Positions 9,441 to 17,580 of a DNA stretch of 64,000 nucleotides are shown one piece after another; position 1 is the stretch's first letter, and every line of letters begins with the position of its first letter. The DNA is from JAFAGX01 sp035623335 (GTDB lineage Bacteria; Acidobacteriota; Terriglobia; Terriglobales; Acidobacteriaceae). The position numbers and the translations under genes were made by a program. The notes under the pieces are model-generated. The model was given only the letters and a program-made list of their open reading frames with translations. It was not told the DNA's origin and searched no databases. Location: the NCBI GenBank assembly GCA_035623335.1, contig DASPTQ010000076.1, forward strand, positions 1 through 64,000, written 5' to 3'.

Positions 9441-11402
9441 GTGTTGCCGTGGATCACGATGCCAGTGTCGAGCGAAATAGAAGAGCAGCAAGCCTCTCGG
9501 TTGAGGCAGAGCGAATTGCATCCCGTGCTTGCCTTCGCAACCGTCGCTGCCTTCTTCTGCTCAAGTCTCGAAATCACCACGCTGGAATACCTGGATACGT
9601 TTCGTCTTTATATGACCCCGTGGGAAATCACATTGCTAGTGGGCTCGGCCCTGATCATCTTGCTCGGCGTGAGCCTTGCGTGGTGGCTATGCATTTTGCT
9701 CCTCGTAAAAGGCCTCGATGTTCTCCCTCGTGCCAAGCGATATTCCGTATCGCTGGGTTGGCATTTGTGGATCGCAGTTCCGTTCTCATACTTCACGCTC
9801 GAACTGCTAGCCGCCATCAGGTTGCGACTCTTTCCGCGATGGCATCCAGGGGTGCTTGCCTCCTTCGCCTCGGGTCTTAGCCTCATCGTGATAGGCATCG
9901 CCGGATCCTCGCTCTTAGGCCAAGGTAAAGTGCAGAAAACTTGCGGGATTCGATTGGCTCCCATCGGTTGGCTACATGTGACCGCGGGCTTCTTCATGCT
10001 GATCGTCCTGTCGGCACGCGGGGTGCACCCCTATTCTGATTTCGAGAACCCGAGCAAGCCGGTTGCCGGATCCAATCTACCGGATGTGTACTTAATTACG
10101 ATGGATGCTCTGAGAGCCGAAGATATGTCGGTTTACGGATATGAGCGTCCCACGACTCCTAACCTTCAGCGTTTTGCCCAGCGCAGCTTTGTCTTCGAGA
10201 ACTTTGTTGCCAACTCCAACTTCACCACACCGGCAACGGTCACTGTCGAGACAGGCAAGTTACCTTGGTCCCACCGGGTATTTCACCTTGGCGGGTTTCT
10301 ACGAAGTTCGGTTGAACACCAGAACCTGGCCGCAGCCTTGCGCGAACGCGGCTACTACACGTCCAGCATCATGTCGAACGTGTTGGCGACTCCGTTCGCT
10401 CACGGTACTGTTGAGAGCTACGACGCAGCGCAATATGTGCCACCGTTAGGTTTGACCGGGGTGTGGATGCGCTATACCAACTTAGCTGGTGTCGATGGTC
10501 ACGTGATGCTGTTTTACGGCTTGCTCCGACGACTGGAAGGAATGCTGAGCGGCTTTGTGGACAAAATGATTTGGGACCACCGTTACCCGTATCCGGCAGA
10601 GCCAATCTTCAATCGGGCACGCACCCTTCTGGAATCTCACGCGCACGCACAACCGCTCTTCCTATGGACGCATATCTTGGCTCCTCATGATCCGTATTGG
10701 CCTCCCATTCCCTACCGATTGCACTTCTTGACTCAGGAAAAACTGACCCAAATTCGAGCCAGCACATTGCCCCCAGGCGTAACCGCTGCCGAGCTTCGCG
10801 CTGAATATGATGAGATGATTCAATACGCGGATCAAGCGGTGGGTGACTATCTTGACTGGCTCGATCGAACCGGACGACTCGACCACGCCATCGTGATCAT
10901 TACGGCAGATCACGGCGAGTCGTTCGAACACGATTGGTTTCAACATGCCGGACCTTACCTGTACAATGGCCTCGTCCACATCCCATTGCTCATCCATCTT
11001 CCTGGGCAGCGACTGGGTGGCCGTATTGCGCAGCTTTCCCAACAAGCGGATCTGTTGCCAACGCTTCTTGACCTGGTCGGGGCGCAGGTACCTAGTTGGG
11101 CGGATGGCATCTCGCTGAAGCCAGCCTTGGAGGGCAAGACACTTCCGGAGCGGTATATCTTCAGTATGGCTCTGGAGTCTGATCGGGTCTTTGACCGGAT
11201 CAGCAGAGGGACGCTGGCAATCTTGGATGATGATTTCAAATATTTGATCACCCTCGATAGCCGGCGGGAGGAGCTATACCGCTACAAAACTGACGAGTTG
11301 GAAGAACATAACCTCATCGAGTCGGACAGGAATGTAGCACAGCGCATGCACGACGCCCTGCTTGGCAAGCTGAAGGAGGAAAACGATCGACCCGCCCGAT
11401 GA
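9441..11402 (+). CDS. Membrane-anchored sulfatase/phosphotransferase-fold protein
   Basis: 653 residues. About five hydrophobic segments fill residues 25-200, followed by an alkaline-phosphatase-superfamily domain facing outward. Metal motifs are present: VYLITMDALRAEDMSVYGY near residue 216, and IVIITADHGESFEHDW near residue 490. At the position of the sulfatase Cys/Ser-x-Pro-x-Arg, the sequence reads TTPATVTVETG. The nucleophile would therefore be Thr, and the Arg is lost. FGly sulfatase chemistry is therefore unlikely; a phospho- or phosphoglycerol-transferase or hydrolase acting on a surface glycan is a better guess. It is followed after 27 nt by a sulfotransferase gene. Met7 (9459) is an alternative start; no strong ribosome site is seen. 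Confidence 0.82.
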   Translation: MLPWITMPVSSEIEEQQASRLRQSELHPVLAFATVAAFFCSSLEITTLEYLDTFRLYMTPWEITLLVGSALIILLGVSLAWWLCILLLVKGLDVLPRAKRYSVSLGWHLWIAVPFSYFTLELLAAIRLRLFPRWHPGVLASFASGLSLIVIGIAGSSLLGQGKVQKTCGIRLAPIGWLHVTAGFFMLIVLSARGVHPYSDFENPSKPVAGSNLPDVYLITMDALRAEDMSVYGYERPTTPNLQRFAQRSFVFENFVANSNFTTPATVTVETGKLPWSHRVFHLGGFLRSSVEHQNLAAALRERGYYTSSIMSNVLATPFAHGTVESYDAAQYVPPLGLTGVWMRYTNLAGVDGHVMLFYGLLRRLEGMLSGFVDKMIWDHRYPYPAEPIFNRARTLLESHAHAQPLFLWTHILAPHDPYWPPIPYRLHFLTQEKLTQIRASTLPPGVTAAELRAEYDEMIQYADQAVGDYLDWLDRTGRLDHAIVIITADHGESFEHDWFQHAGPYLYNGLVHIPLLIHLPGQRLGGRIAQLSQQADLLPTLLDLVGAQVPSWADGISLKPALEGKTLPERYIFSMALESDRVFDRISRGTLAILDDDFKYLITLDSRREELYRYKTDELEEHNLIESDRNVAQRMHDALLGKLKEENDRPAR

Positions 11403-11429
11403 CGAGTACAACGAAAGAACCGAACGGGT

Positions 11430-12527
11430 ATGGCAAAGTTACGGCTGCGCTTATCGCTTAGCGCCTGGCGACGGTTAGCCCTCAAAATTGGAGCCAATGG
11501 AGGAAACCTGAACCCACGCCTGTCTGTTCTCTATTGGCTGAGCAGCCCGCTGTATTCCGTTCTCGGCCGCATTCAACGCAAGAGCCATGCCAGTGCGCTC
11601 GAAAACCTCGTCCAGCTATCGCCGATCTTTGTCCTAGGCTTCTGGCGCTCCGGCACCACATTCCTGCATGAACTGCTCTGTTGCGACCCACGGTTTGGTT
11701 TTCCCAGCACCTACGCCTGCATGAACCCTTCTCATTTTCTGCTCACCGAGCACTGGATACGCAATCGGCCGCCCGGACAGCAAACTCGGCGGCCGATGGA
11801 CAACATGAAATACTCTTGGGATTCGCCTCAAGAAGACGAATTTGCGCTCTTTGCACTGGGTGCGCCCTCTCCTTACGAAGCTTTGCTTGCTCCATCTCTC
11901 ATGCGTGACCCGCGCTTGCTGCTCGATCTAAATCAACGTCCCGTCGAGGATCAGGTCCGTTGGTCCTCCTTTCTCCAATACTTCCTTCAACTGCTCACGG
12001 TTCAGCAGGCTAAGACCATCGTGCTTAAGTCCCCATCGCACGGCTTCAGGCTGTCTAGGTTGCATGCCTTATTTCCTCAGGCACGATATGTCATCATCGA
12101 ACGCAATCCCTACGAAGTGTTTGCCTCGAACCTGAAGCTCTGGCAGACTCTACTTGAGTTGTATAGCTTGCAGCCTTTTTCGATAACAGAGATTGAGGAT
12201 TTCGTTCTTTCCGCTTACGTGCTGCACGAAGAAGCTATCTGTCACGGCGCCCGCAGTCTGGACGGACGATACGTAGCCCACGTCCGCTACGAGGACTTGG
12301 TAACGGAGCCGCTGGCACAGATGAAGCGTCTGTATCGGGAGTTAGAATTGGGGAGGTTCGAGGAAGCGCGCCCTGCGCTTGAGCACTACCTAGTCGGCGT
12401 AGCAGATTACAAACGGAATAGCTTTTCCCTTTCGATAGCTCAGAAGGAACATGTATCTACGAGGTGGGGTGCGATAATTGATGCGAAGCGCTACGCTTGG
12501 CCGAGTGACCGTCTCGGCGTCGGATAA
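11430..12527 (+). CDS. Sulfotransferase family protein
   Basis: 365 residues. The 5'-phosphosulfate-binding loop is FVLGFWRSGTTFLHELL (about residues 68-84), with the Arg-Ser-Gly-Thr-Thr typical of PAPS sulfotransferases. The 3'-phosphate-binding segment is VIIERNPYEVFASNLKLW (about residues 221-238). A KSPSHGFRLSRL stretch lies between. It should move sulfate from PAPS onto a hydroxyl, plausibly of the polysaccharide or a lipid made by this locus. It shares a plus-strand two-gene unit with the sulfatase-fold gene, against the direction of the flanking polysaccharide genes. The substrate is not readable from the sequence. Confidence 0.85.
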   Translation: MAKLRLRLSLSAWRRLALKIGANGGNLNPRLSVLYWLSSPLYSVLGRIQRKSHASALENLVQLSPIFVLGFWRSGTTFLHELLCCDPRFGFPSTYACMNPSHFLLTEHWIRNRPPGQQTRRPMDNMKYSWDSPQEDEFALFALGAPSPYEALLAPSLMRDPRLLLDLNQRPVEDQVRWSSFLQYFLQLLTVQQAKTIVLKSPSHGFRLSRLHALFPQARYVIIERNPYEVFASNLKLWQTLLELYSLQPFSITEIEDFVLSAYVLHEEAICHGARSLDGRYVAHVRYEDLVTEPLAQMKRLYRELELGRFEEARPALEHYLVGVADYKRNSFSLSIAQKEHVSTRWGAIIDAKRYAWPSDRLGVG

Positions 12528-12601
12528 CGGAGAAAAATGAGAAGCAAGGAGGATGACTCAGGACGGCGCAGAAAAGCGATGAAAATAGAAAACTCCAATT
12601 G

Positions 12602-12829
12602 TTAAGACAGTTCCTGCTCATGCTTTGCGTCACCGCGTAACTTGAGCCTTGCCTTGGCTATCAACCTACGAATGTTATTGGCCAGAATCATCCACAATCC
12701 CCAAACTACAGCTAGCAAGGGACCGAGCGTCTGAAATAGGCTTCCGCCGGTTGGATCTCCGTATGCGTAGGCAGAGGGTGCAACCAAGGCGAAGGTCAGA
12801 ACGATGAACAATGGGAAGCAGGCTTTCAT
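12602..12829 (-). CDS. Small membrane protein with signal peptide
   Basis: 75 residues. A signal peptide (MKACFPLFIVLTFALVAPSAYA) is followed by YGDPTGGSLFQTLGPL, one transmembrane segment (LLAVVWGLWMILANNI) and a basic tail with KARLKLRGDAKHEQ. A GAGGAG lies about 12 nt before the ATG. I do not recognise a named family, though small proteins of this layout occur beside polysaccharide genes. It is convergent with the sulfotransferase gene and could be the last gene of the long minus-strand locus, 126 nt after the HAD gene. Confidence 0.65.
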   Translation of the reverse strand: MKACFPLFIVLTFALVAPSAYAYGDPTGGSLFQTLGPLLAVVWGLWMILANNIRRLIAKARLKLRGDAKHEQELS

Positions 12830-12954
12830 ACCCTGTCATCTCTCCTCAAACTGAAATGTCAATAGTGACAACCAAGAACCCACGGCATCGTCAATACCGC
12901 AGCTCCTACTCGTTGCCGGATGTCGTCTGCTACCTGAGGACTGCGAAGTCGCCC

Positions 12955-13662
12955 TCAAATCGTCGCGCCGCGGGCTAACGATGAACAGGAGGCGGGTCGA
13001 TCGTCACGACTCGACATCACCGCGTCCAGTTGGACCACCGAAAGACCAAGAAAGTTTTCTACCACGCAATCGGCCCCGGCGGTTCGTAGCTTGTCAGGCG
13101 ATTGATGGCCAGCCAGTCCGATGCACACGAGTCCTGCGGCTCGGGCTGCATGGATGCCGGATACAGCATCCTCGAAGGCCAAAGTGTGGTATGGCTCGAC
13201 CCTGAGCCTTTCACAGGTGACACAGTATATCGAAGGGTCCGGCTTGCCACAACTGACATCATTACCCGTGACGACCACATCAAATCTCTCCCTCAGTTGC
13301 AATTGATCCAGTACGTGCTGGGTGCGGCTTTCGCTACCTGACGTAGCAACCGCCGTCGCAATACCTACCGTTCGTAGTTGTGCCAGCAATTCCGTAACCC
13401 CTGGAATGAGTCTTGTTGCCAGGGATTGCTGCCTGAAAAAATCATCCTTTCGCTGTCCGTATTCTCCTATCTCGTCTCCGGACAGATCACCCAAGAAATG
13501 ACGCAGAATCTCAGAACGTTTCCTTCCGTCCAGCACAAAATCGAGTTCGTCATCGGATACAGGTCTGCCGACAGTTTGAAGGAATAGCCTCCAGGCCTCC
13601 CGGTGGGCGGGGTGGCTGTCAATGATGACGCCGTCCATATCGAAGATCACAGCTCTCAACAT
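12955..13662 (-). CDS. HAD-superfamily phosphatase (beta-phosphoglucomutase-like, subfamily IA)
   Basis: 235 residues from ATG 13662 (GAGG upstream; the N-terminus then starts MLRAVIFDMDGVIIDSHPAH). Motif I is DMDGV with both Asp; motif II is TAVATSGSESR; motif III/IV is GKPDPSIY...LAFEDAVSGIHAARAAG. A helical C1 cap lies between motifs I and II. It should remove phosphate from a sugar phosphate. It ends the set with kinase, nucleotidyltransferase and isomerase genes and lies 17 nt after the nucleotidyltransferase gene. In a GDP-heptose pathway this is where GmhB would be expected, but GmhB is a capless HAD; this would be a different family doing that job. Confidence 0.85.
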   Translation of the reverse strand: MLRAVIFDMDGVIIDSHPAHREAWRLFLQTVGRPVSDDELDFVLDGRKRSEILRHFLGDLSGDEIGEYGQRKDDFFRQQSLATRLIPGVTELLAQLRTVGIATAVATSGSESRTQHVLDQLQLRERFDVVVTGNDVSCGKPDPSIYCVTCERLRVEPYHTLAFEDAVSGIHAARAAGLVCIGLAGHQSPDKLRTAGADCVVENFLGLSVVQLDAVMSSRDDRPASCSSLARGATI

Positions 13663-13679
13663 GCTTTCCGTCCTCGTTT

Positions 13680-14405
13680 TCATCCCTGACCAGAAGTCTT
13701 GTTCTGATAGGGAGGAAAGCCAGGCCATGCGCTTTGTGCCGCCTGGAAGTTTTCCATGGTTCCAACATCAGTAAGAAAATCCCTGATCGGATAGCCGAGC
13801 GCGCGCCCGACCAACTGCGGTAGCACGTCAAACCCTAAGTCGACGGGGCAACGCGGCGGAATGCTCTGCAGCAATTCGGGGGTGGCAAGCATGAGTCCCG
13901 AGAAGGCCCAATTACTCCTGGGATGTGTCGGTTTCTCCGCGAATTCTCTAACTACCAAGTCGTCGTCAAATGACACAATCCCACACCGACCAGGATCTTC
14001 GACTTGGTATAAGCCGAGGGTGGCCAAGGGTCGGTGGCGGGAGTGAAAGGCTAGCATCTTTCTCAGGTCGGTAGCTGTCAGCACATCACCATAGAGAACC
14101 CAGAAATTAGATTCCTCAGCAACCCACTCCCGATTAGCGAGCAGGGTTCCAGCTGAGCCTAATAAGACTGGTTCCTCCGAAATGCGCACCTTGACCTCTG
14201 GCTTACAGTTCTCCAGAACCCTCCTGACAACATCCACGTGGGCGTGCAGATTGACCAGGACTTCGCCAATGCCGGCGCGCCGGCATACTTCTAACCAGAT
14301 CTCCAGCATCGGCACGCCGCGAATGGGCACCAGGCATTTGGGGATGTTGTCGGTCAGTGGCCGGAGTCGAGTCCCATGTCCGGCAGCAAGTAAAAAAGCT
14401 TTCAC
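13680..14405 (-). CDS. Sugar-1-phosphate nucleotidyltransferase (HddC-like)
   Basis: 241 residues. It starts with the NTP-binding loop MKAFLLAAGHGTRLRPLTDN, followed by IPKCLVPIRGVPML (the conserved Lys), NFWVLYGDVL (metal-binding Asp) and VREFAEKPTHPRSN. This is the short NTP_transferase form typical of mannose-1-P or heptose-1-P guanylyltransferases. The GTG start directly follows the TAG of the kinase gene. Its place between an HddA-like kinase and a HAD phosphatase points to making GDP-heptose. A GDP-mannose or other NDP-sugar product cannot be excluded. Confidence 0.83.
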   Translation of the reverse strand: MKAFLLAAGHGTRLRPLTDNIPKCLVPIRGVPMLEIWLEVCRRAGIGEVLVNLHAHVDVVRRVLENCKPEVKVRISEEPVLLGSAGTLLANREWVAEESNFWVLYGDVLTATDLRKMLAFHSRHRPLATLGLYQVEDPGRCGIVSFDDDLVVREFAEKPTHPRSNWAFSGLMLATPELLQSIPPRCPVDLGFDVLPQLVGRALGYPIRDFLTDVGTMENFQAAQSAWPGFPPYQNKTSGQG

Positions 14406-15488
14406 CTACACATTCCCGATCGCGGACGCCGGCAAAAAAGTCCAACGCGAACCACCTCGTTCATCGCTGTCGATGAACGGATCGTTGACGATTACCTGAG
14501 CACCTTGAAAGTCGAAGGCAAAGCCCATTTCCTGCACGCCCTCGGCTGCCATCGCCGTTCGCACGGCTTCCTGATGTTCGGGTTCGCAGTACAGTAGAAG
14601 AAAACCTCCCCCGCCTGCACCCGTAATCTTGCCTCCCAAAGCACCGTGCTCACGAGCGAGCTGGTAAAGCCGGTCGATTTGGGAAGTTGAAATTCTGCTC
14701 GATACGCGCTTCTTTTCTTCCCAGGCCCTATCTAACATCGACCCGAAGCCATGCAACTCGCCCTGTTCCAGCGCTTGCCGCATCCGATCGGCGAGGGCAC
14801 GCACTTCGTGAAGGGCTTCAACCGTTGCACCGATGTGCCCACGCGTGGACTTCTCCTCCTCTTCAAGGATGGTCCAGGAATGGTGCGCCGAGCCGGTGAA
14901 GTACAACAAAAGATTCGCATGCAGCTCTCGCAAAACTTCGGGCTCCAGTTCCAACGGATCCACTTGGGCACTGCCGTCAGCATGGAAGGTGATGAAATTC
15001 AATCCGCCAAAAGCAGCGGCGTATTCATCCTGCTTGCCGACGTGCCGACGCAATACGTTTCGTGCTATGTGGAAAGAACGTTCCGCGAGCTCGTATTTCG
15101 AAAGAGGCCAGCGCGTGTAACTAGCAAGCGCCTTGAGGATGCTCACACAGACGCTGGCCGAGGACCCTAAACCTGTTCCTGGAGGGATCTCCGATGCGAG
15201 GAACATATCGGCAGAAATCTCACGTCCCAGATCTTTCAGGACAGCTAGCGGAATATCAAGTTCGCTTCCCTCTATGCTCATGGCCGCGATATCACGCCAG
15301 GTCTCAAATACGCGCAGGTCCGAGGAGATGACCTGAATACGACCATCGTTGCGTTTGCCCAAGATCGTGTAGAAATACTTATTGATTGCAGTACTCAAAA
15401 CCGCACCGCCGAATTGCTCGTAATAAGCGGGCAGATCCGTGCCCCCGCCTGCAAAGCTAATCCGCACTGGACTGCGAACGATGAGCAC
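14406..15488 (-). CDS. GHMP sugar kinase (D-glycero-D-manno-heptose 7-phosphate kinase-like)
   Basis: 360 residues. It begins MLIVRSPVRISFAGGGTDLP, the opening of HddA-type GHMP kinases. The ATP-binding motif is IPPGTGLGSSASVCVS (about residues 101-116) and the C-terminal motif is GGKITGAGGGGFLLLY. HddA kinases phosphorylate C1 of heptose 7-phosphate; fucokinase- and galactokinase-type members share the fold. The start is GTG with GAGGAG about 10 nt upstream. The gene overlaps the end of the preceding sugar-transferase gene by 32 nt and touches the nucleotidyltransferase gene, so all three should be translated together. Confidence 0.83.
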   Translation of the reverse strand: MLIVRSPVRISFAGGGTDLPAYYEQFGGAVLSTAINKYFYTILGKRNDGRIQVISSDLRVFETWRDIAAMSIEGSELDIPLAVLKDLGREISADMFLASEIPPGTGLGSSASVCVSILKALASYTRWPLSKYELAERSFHIARNVLRRHVGKQDEYAAAFGGLNFITFHADGSAQVDPLELEPEVLRELHANLLLYFTGSAHHSWTILEEEEKSTRGHIGATVEALHEVRALADRMRQALEQGELHGFGSMLDRAWEEKKRVSSRISTSQIDRLYQLAREHGALGGKITGAGGGGFLLLYCEPEHQEAVRTAMAAEGVQEMGFAFDFQGAQVIVNDPFIDSDERGGSRWTFLPASAIGNV

Positions 15489-16890
15489 TCTGAAGGTTCT
15501 CCTCTAAAAACTGAGCTGTGACCTTGGTGACTGTGCTTGGCTCCGATGCCTTAAGGTGGGAAAATTCGAAAGGTCTTGTCGCCAGAGTCCACAAAGTCTG
15601 AAGAAGGATCGAAGCATCGGTCACAGTTGAACGGTTCAGTATGTATTGCAAATCAAACCGAGTTTTCTCTTCTGCCGCGTTATCATCCCGTAAACCGTGC
15701 ACCTGCGCGAGTCCTGTCATTCCTGGCTTTATGCTGAGCCGCTGTTGCTCCCATTCCGAATAGCGCTTCACCTTCTCCGGTGGATCAGGGCGTGGCCCGA
15801 CCAAGCTCATCTCGCCCCGTAAAACATTCCAGAGCTGAGGCAGCTCGGTTACGCTCATGTTGACCAGGATACGCTCGAACCGAGCAGCATTGGAGACGTC
15901 GCGGTCCACGTTCAAACGCAGCATCGGGAAAATCTCGCCGCGCTTGCCACAACGGTTTTCCCATCGAAACGCTCGCGACTTCGTCCACCGCAATCCGGCC
16001 GCCACCGGCAGCAGGATCGGTATCGCCATAACTGCGAGAATCGACCCGAGGGCAATGTCAACCATCCGTTTCCACGCGACGACCAGATCGGGGACAGGGG
16101 CCCCGCGCAATTCCAGAATGGGTATGCCATCGAGGTCAATAAGACTGGGTTTGCAGATATATAGCTCATATGGCTGCGGGACAAAGCTCACATTAATTCC
16201 CCGCTCCTGACATTGGCCTGCCAGCTTCAATACTTCCGGCAAGGACGGTCGAGGAAGGGCCAAAACCAAGTCAGTCACCCGTTGCGCAGATAACAAGTCA
16301 GTGATTCCGACGGTGGGGACAGTTACAGCATCTTTCGAGTCTCGCGGAATTAGATCCCCGTTGTCCTCCGAAGACAAGAATCCGATGACCTCACAAACCA
16401 TTTCCGGATGTCGCTTGATCTTAAGGGCGAGCTCCCGCGCAATCGGATTTGTACCAACAATTACCATTCTGCGGACGTCACCGGTGCAGTATTTTGCAAG
16501 CAGCACGAGCCGCGCGATATATCGAACGCCAACGAAGCCGACAAACAGCAATATTCCGAAATAAGTTAATTCAAGGCGGGAGACATACTCTCGCCAAAGA
16601 TAACCAGCCGCAAGGAGTACAAACATCAAACACAATACGGCGAGCAGAACTTGGGAGACCACTGCGGGAAACCGCCAACCTCCCCGAAAACAGTCCAATT
16701 TCATCCAAAGGGAAAGAAGAAGCCAGAGGACGGCCGTGGCGCCAAGAAACGGCAAGAAGGCTTCTGTCGTGCCTCGGTTGGCAGGATCCCAAATGCGGTG
16801 GTATCGCAGAGTCTCGCCACCCACAAACGCCACACAACACCACGCCAAGTCCGCGAACAGAATCCAGCGGCTAAGAGTGCGTGTGTTCAT
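15457..16890 (-). CDS. Polyprenyl glycosylphosphotransferase (long, WbaP/EpsE-type)
   Basis: 477 residues. Five or so transmembrane segments fill the first 140 residues, then a Rossmann-like middle (RRMVIVGTNPIARELALKIK). The C-terminal PF02397 catalytic domain has SVTELPQLWNVLRGEMSLVGPRPDPP, IKPGMTGLAQVHG and the late RFDLQYI. It would load the first sugar-phosphate onto undecaprenyl phosphate. The usual KFRTM segment is altered here (reads PMLRLNVDRD), so substrate or activity may differ. A second such transferase lies at 23505-24173. It overlaps the kinase gene by 32 nt and follows the isomerase gene by 32 nt. Confidence 0.86.
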   Translation of the reverse strand: MNTRTLSRWILFADLAWCCVAFVGGETLRYHRIWDPANRGTTEAFLPFLGATAVLWLLLSLWMKLDCFRGGWRFPAVVSQVLLAVLCLMFVLLAAGYLWREYVSRLELTYFGILLFVGFVGVRYIARLVLLAKYCTGDVRRMVIVGTNPIARELALKIKRHPEMVCEVIGFLSSEDNGDLIPRDSKDAVTVPTVGITDLLSAQRVTDLVLALPRPSLPEVLKLAGQCQERGINVSFVPQPYELYICKPSLIDLDGIPILELRGAPVPDLVVAWKRMVDIALGSILAVMAIPILLPVAAGLRWTKSRAFRWENRCGKRGEIFPMLRLNVDRDVSNAARFERILVNMSVTELPQLWNVLRGEMSLVGPRPDPPEKVKRYSEWEQQRLSIKPGMTGLAQVHGLRDDNAAEEKTRFDLQYILNRSTVTDASILLQTLWTLATRPFEFSHLKASEPSTVTKVTAQFLEENLQSAHRSQSSAD

Positions 16891-16922
16891 AGAATCTTCG
16901 TGCTCCTCCGTGCTTTCCGGTC

Positions 16923-17525
16923 TTAATCACCGACAGCGAGGCCAACTGCTTCCATGGGATGACAGATACTGGCTTGTACAGCCGTAAAGAGGGCATGGGC
17001 GGCACACAGATGCAAGTCTTCGATGATCTGCATGTTGTCGCAAGGCACGATCATACACTGATCGCAAAGTTCCCTCATCTTCCCGCCGGCAAATCCGGAG
17101 AGTCCCACGGTGATGGCACCGGCTTCTCGAGCGACTTTCAAAGCTCGCAGAATGTTGGGCGAGTTGCCGCTTCCGCTGATGGCAAAAGCGACGTCATCGG
17201 GCCGAACCAGGTTCGACAATTGTTCTGCAAAGATATCTTCGTATCTCGAATCATTGGCCCACGCGGTCATGAGCGGTACATTGTCGGTTAGCGCGAGCAC
17301 CCGAAGCCGTTTGCTGTTGCCGTTCACCGTCCCTTTGCCCAAATCGCAAGCCAGGTGTGAGGCCAAGGCTGCACTGCCGCCGTTCCCGAACAAATAGATC
17401 GTACTCTCCCTTTGATAGGCGTGAACAATAGTCTCGGCGATCTGCTTGATGATCCTCAAGGGAAGCTTGTTCATGGTTCGAGACAGAAAGCGGAAATACG
17501 AGCTGACGTCGGGGATCTCGGTCAT
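16923..17525 (-). CDS. gmhA: SIS-domain phosphoheptose isomerase (GmhA-like)
   Basis: 200 residues from ATG 17525, preceded by AAGGGAGGGAG. The SIS domain shows STIYLFGNGGSAALASHLACDL (phosphosugar loop), LTDNVPLMTAWANDSRYEDIF and VAFAISGSGNSPNILRAL, all as in GmhA, plus the C-terminal MQIIEDLHLCAAHAL helix with conserved Glu/His. GmhA turns sedoheptulose 7-phosphate into D-glycero-D-manno-heptose 7-phosphate, the first step of heptose synthesis. Kinase, nucleotidyltransferase and phosphatase genes follow. A longer frame to 17645 would overlap the dehydratase gene and is unlikely. Confidence 0.85.
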   Translation of the reverse strand: MTEIPDVSSYFRFLSRTMNKLPLRIIKQIAETIVHAYQRESTIYLFGNGGSAALASHLACDLGKGTVNGNSKRLRVLALTDNVPLMTAWANDSRYEDIFAEQLSNLVRPDDVAFAISGSGNSPNILRALKVAREAGAITVGLSGFAGGKMRELCDQCMIVPCDNMQIIEDLHLCAAHALFTAVQASICHPMEAVGLAVGD

Positions 17526-17580
17526 TGACGGTCTCCCTCCCTTGAAAAGTCTCTGAACGCGGGGTGGTGGATGACTTTGC

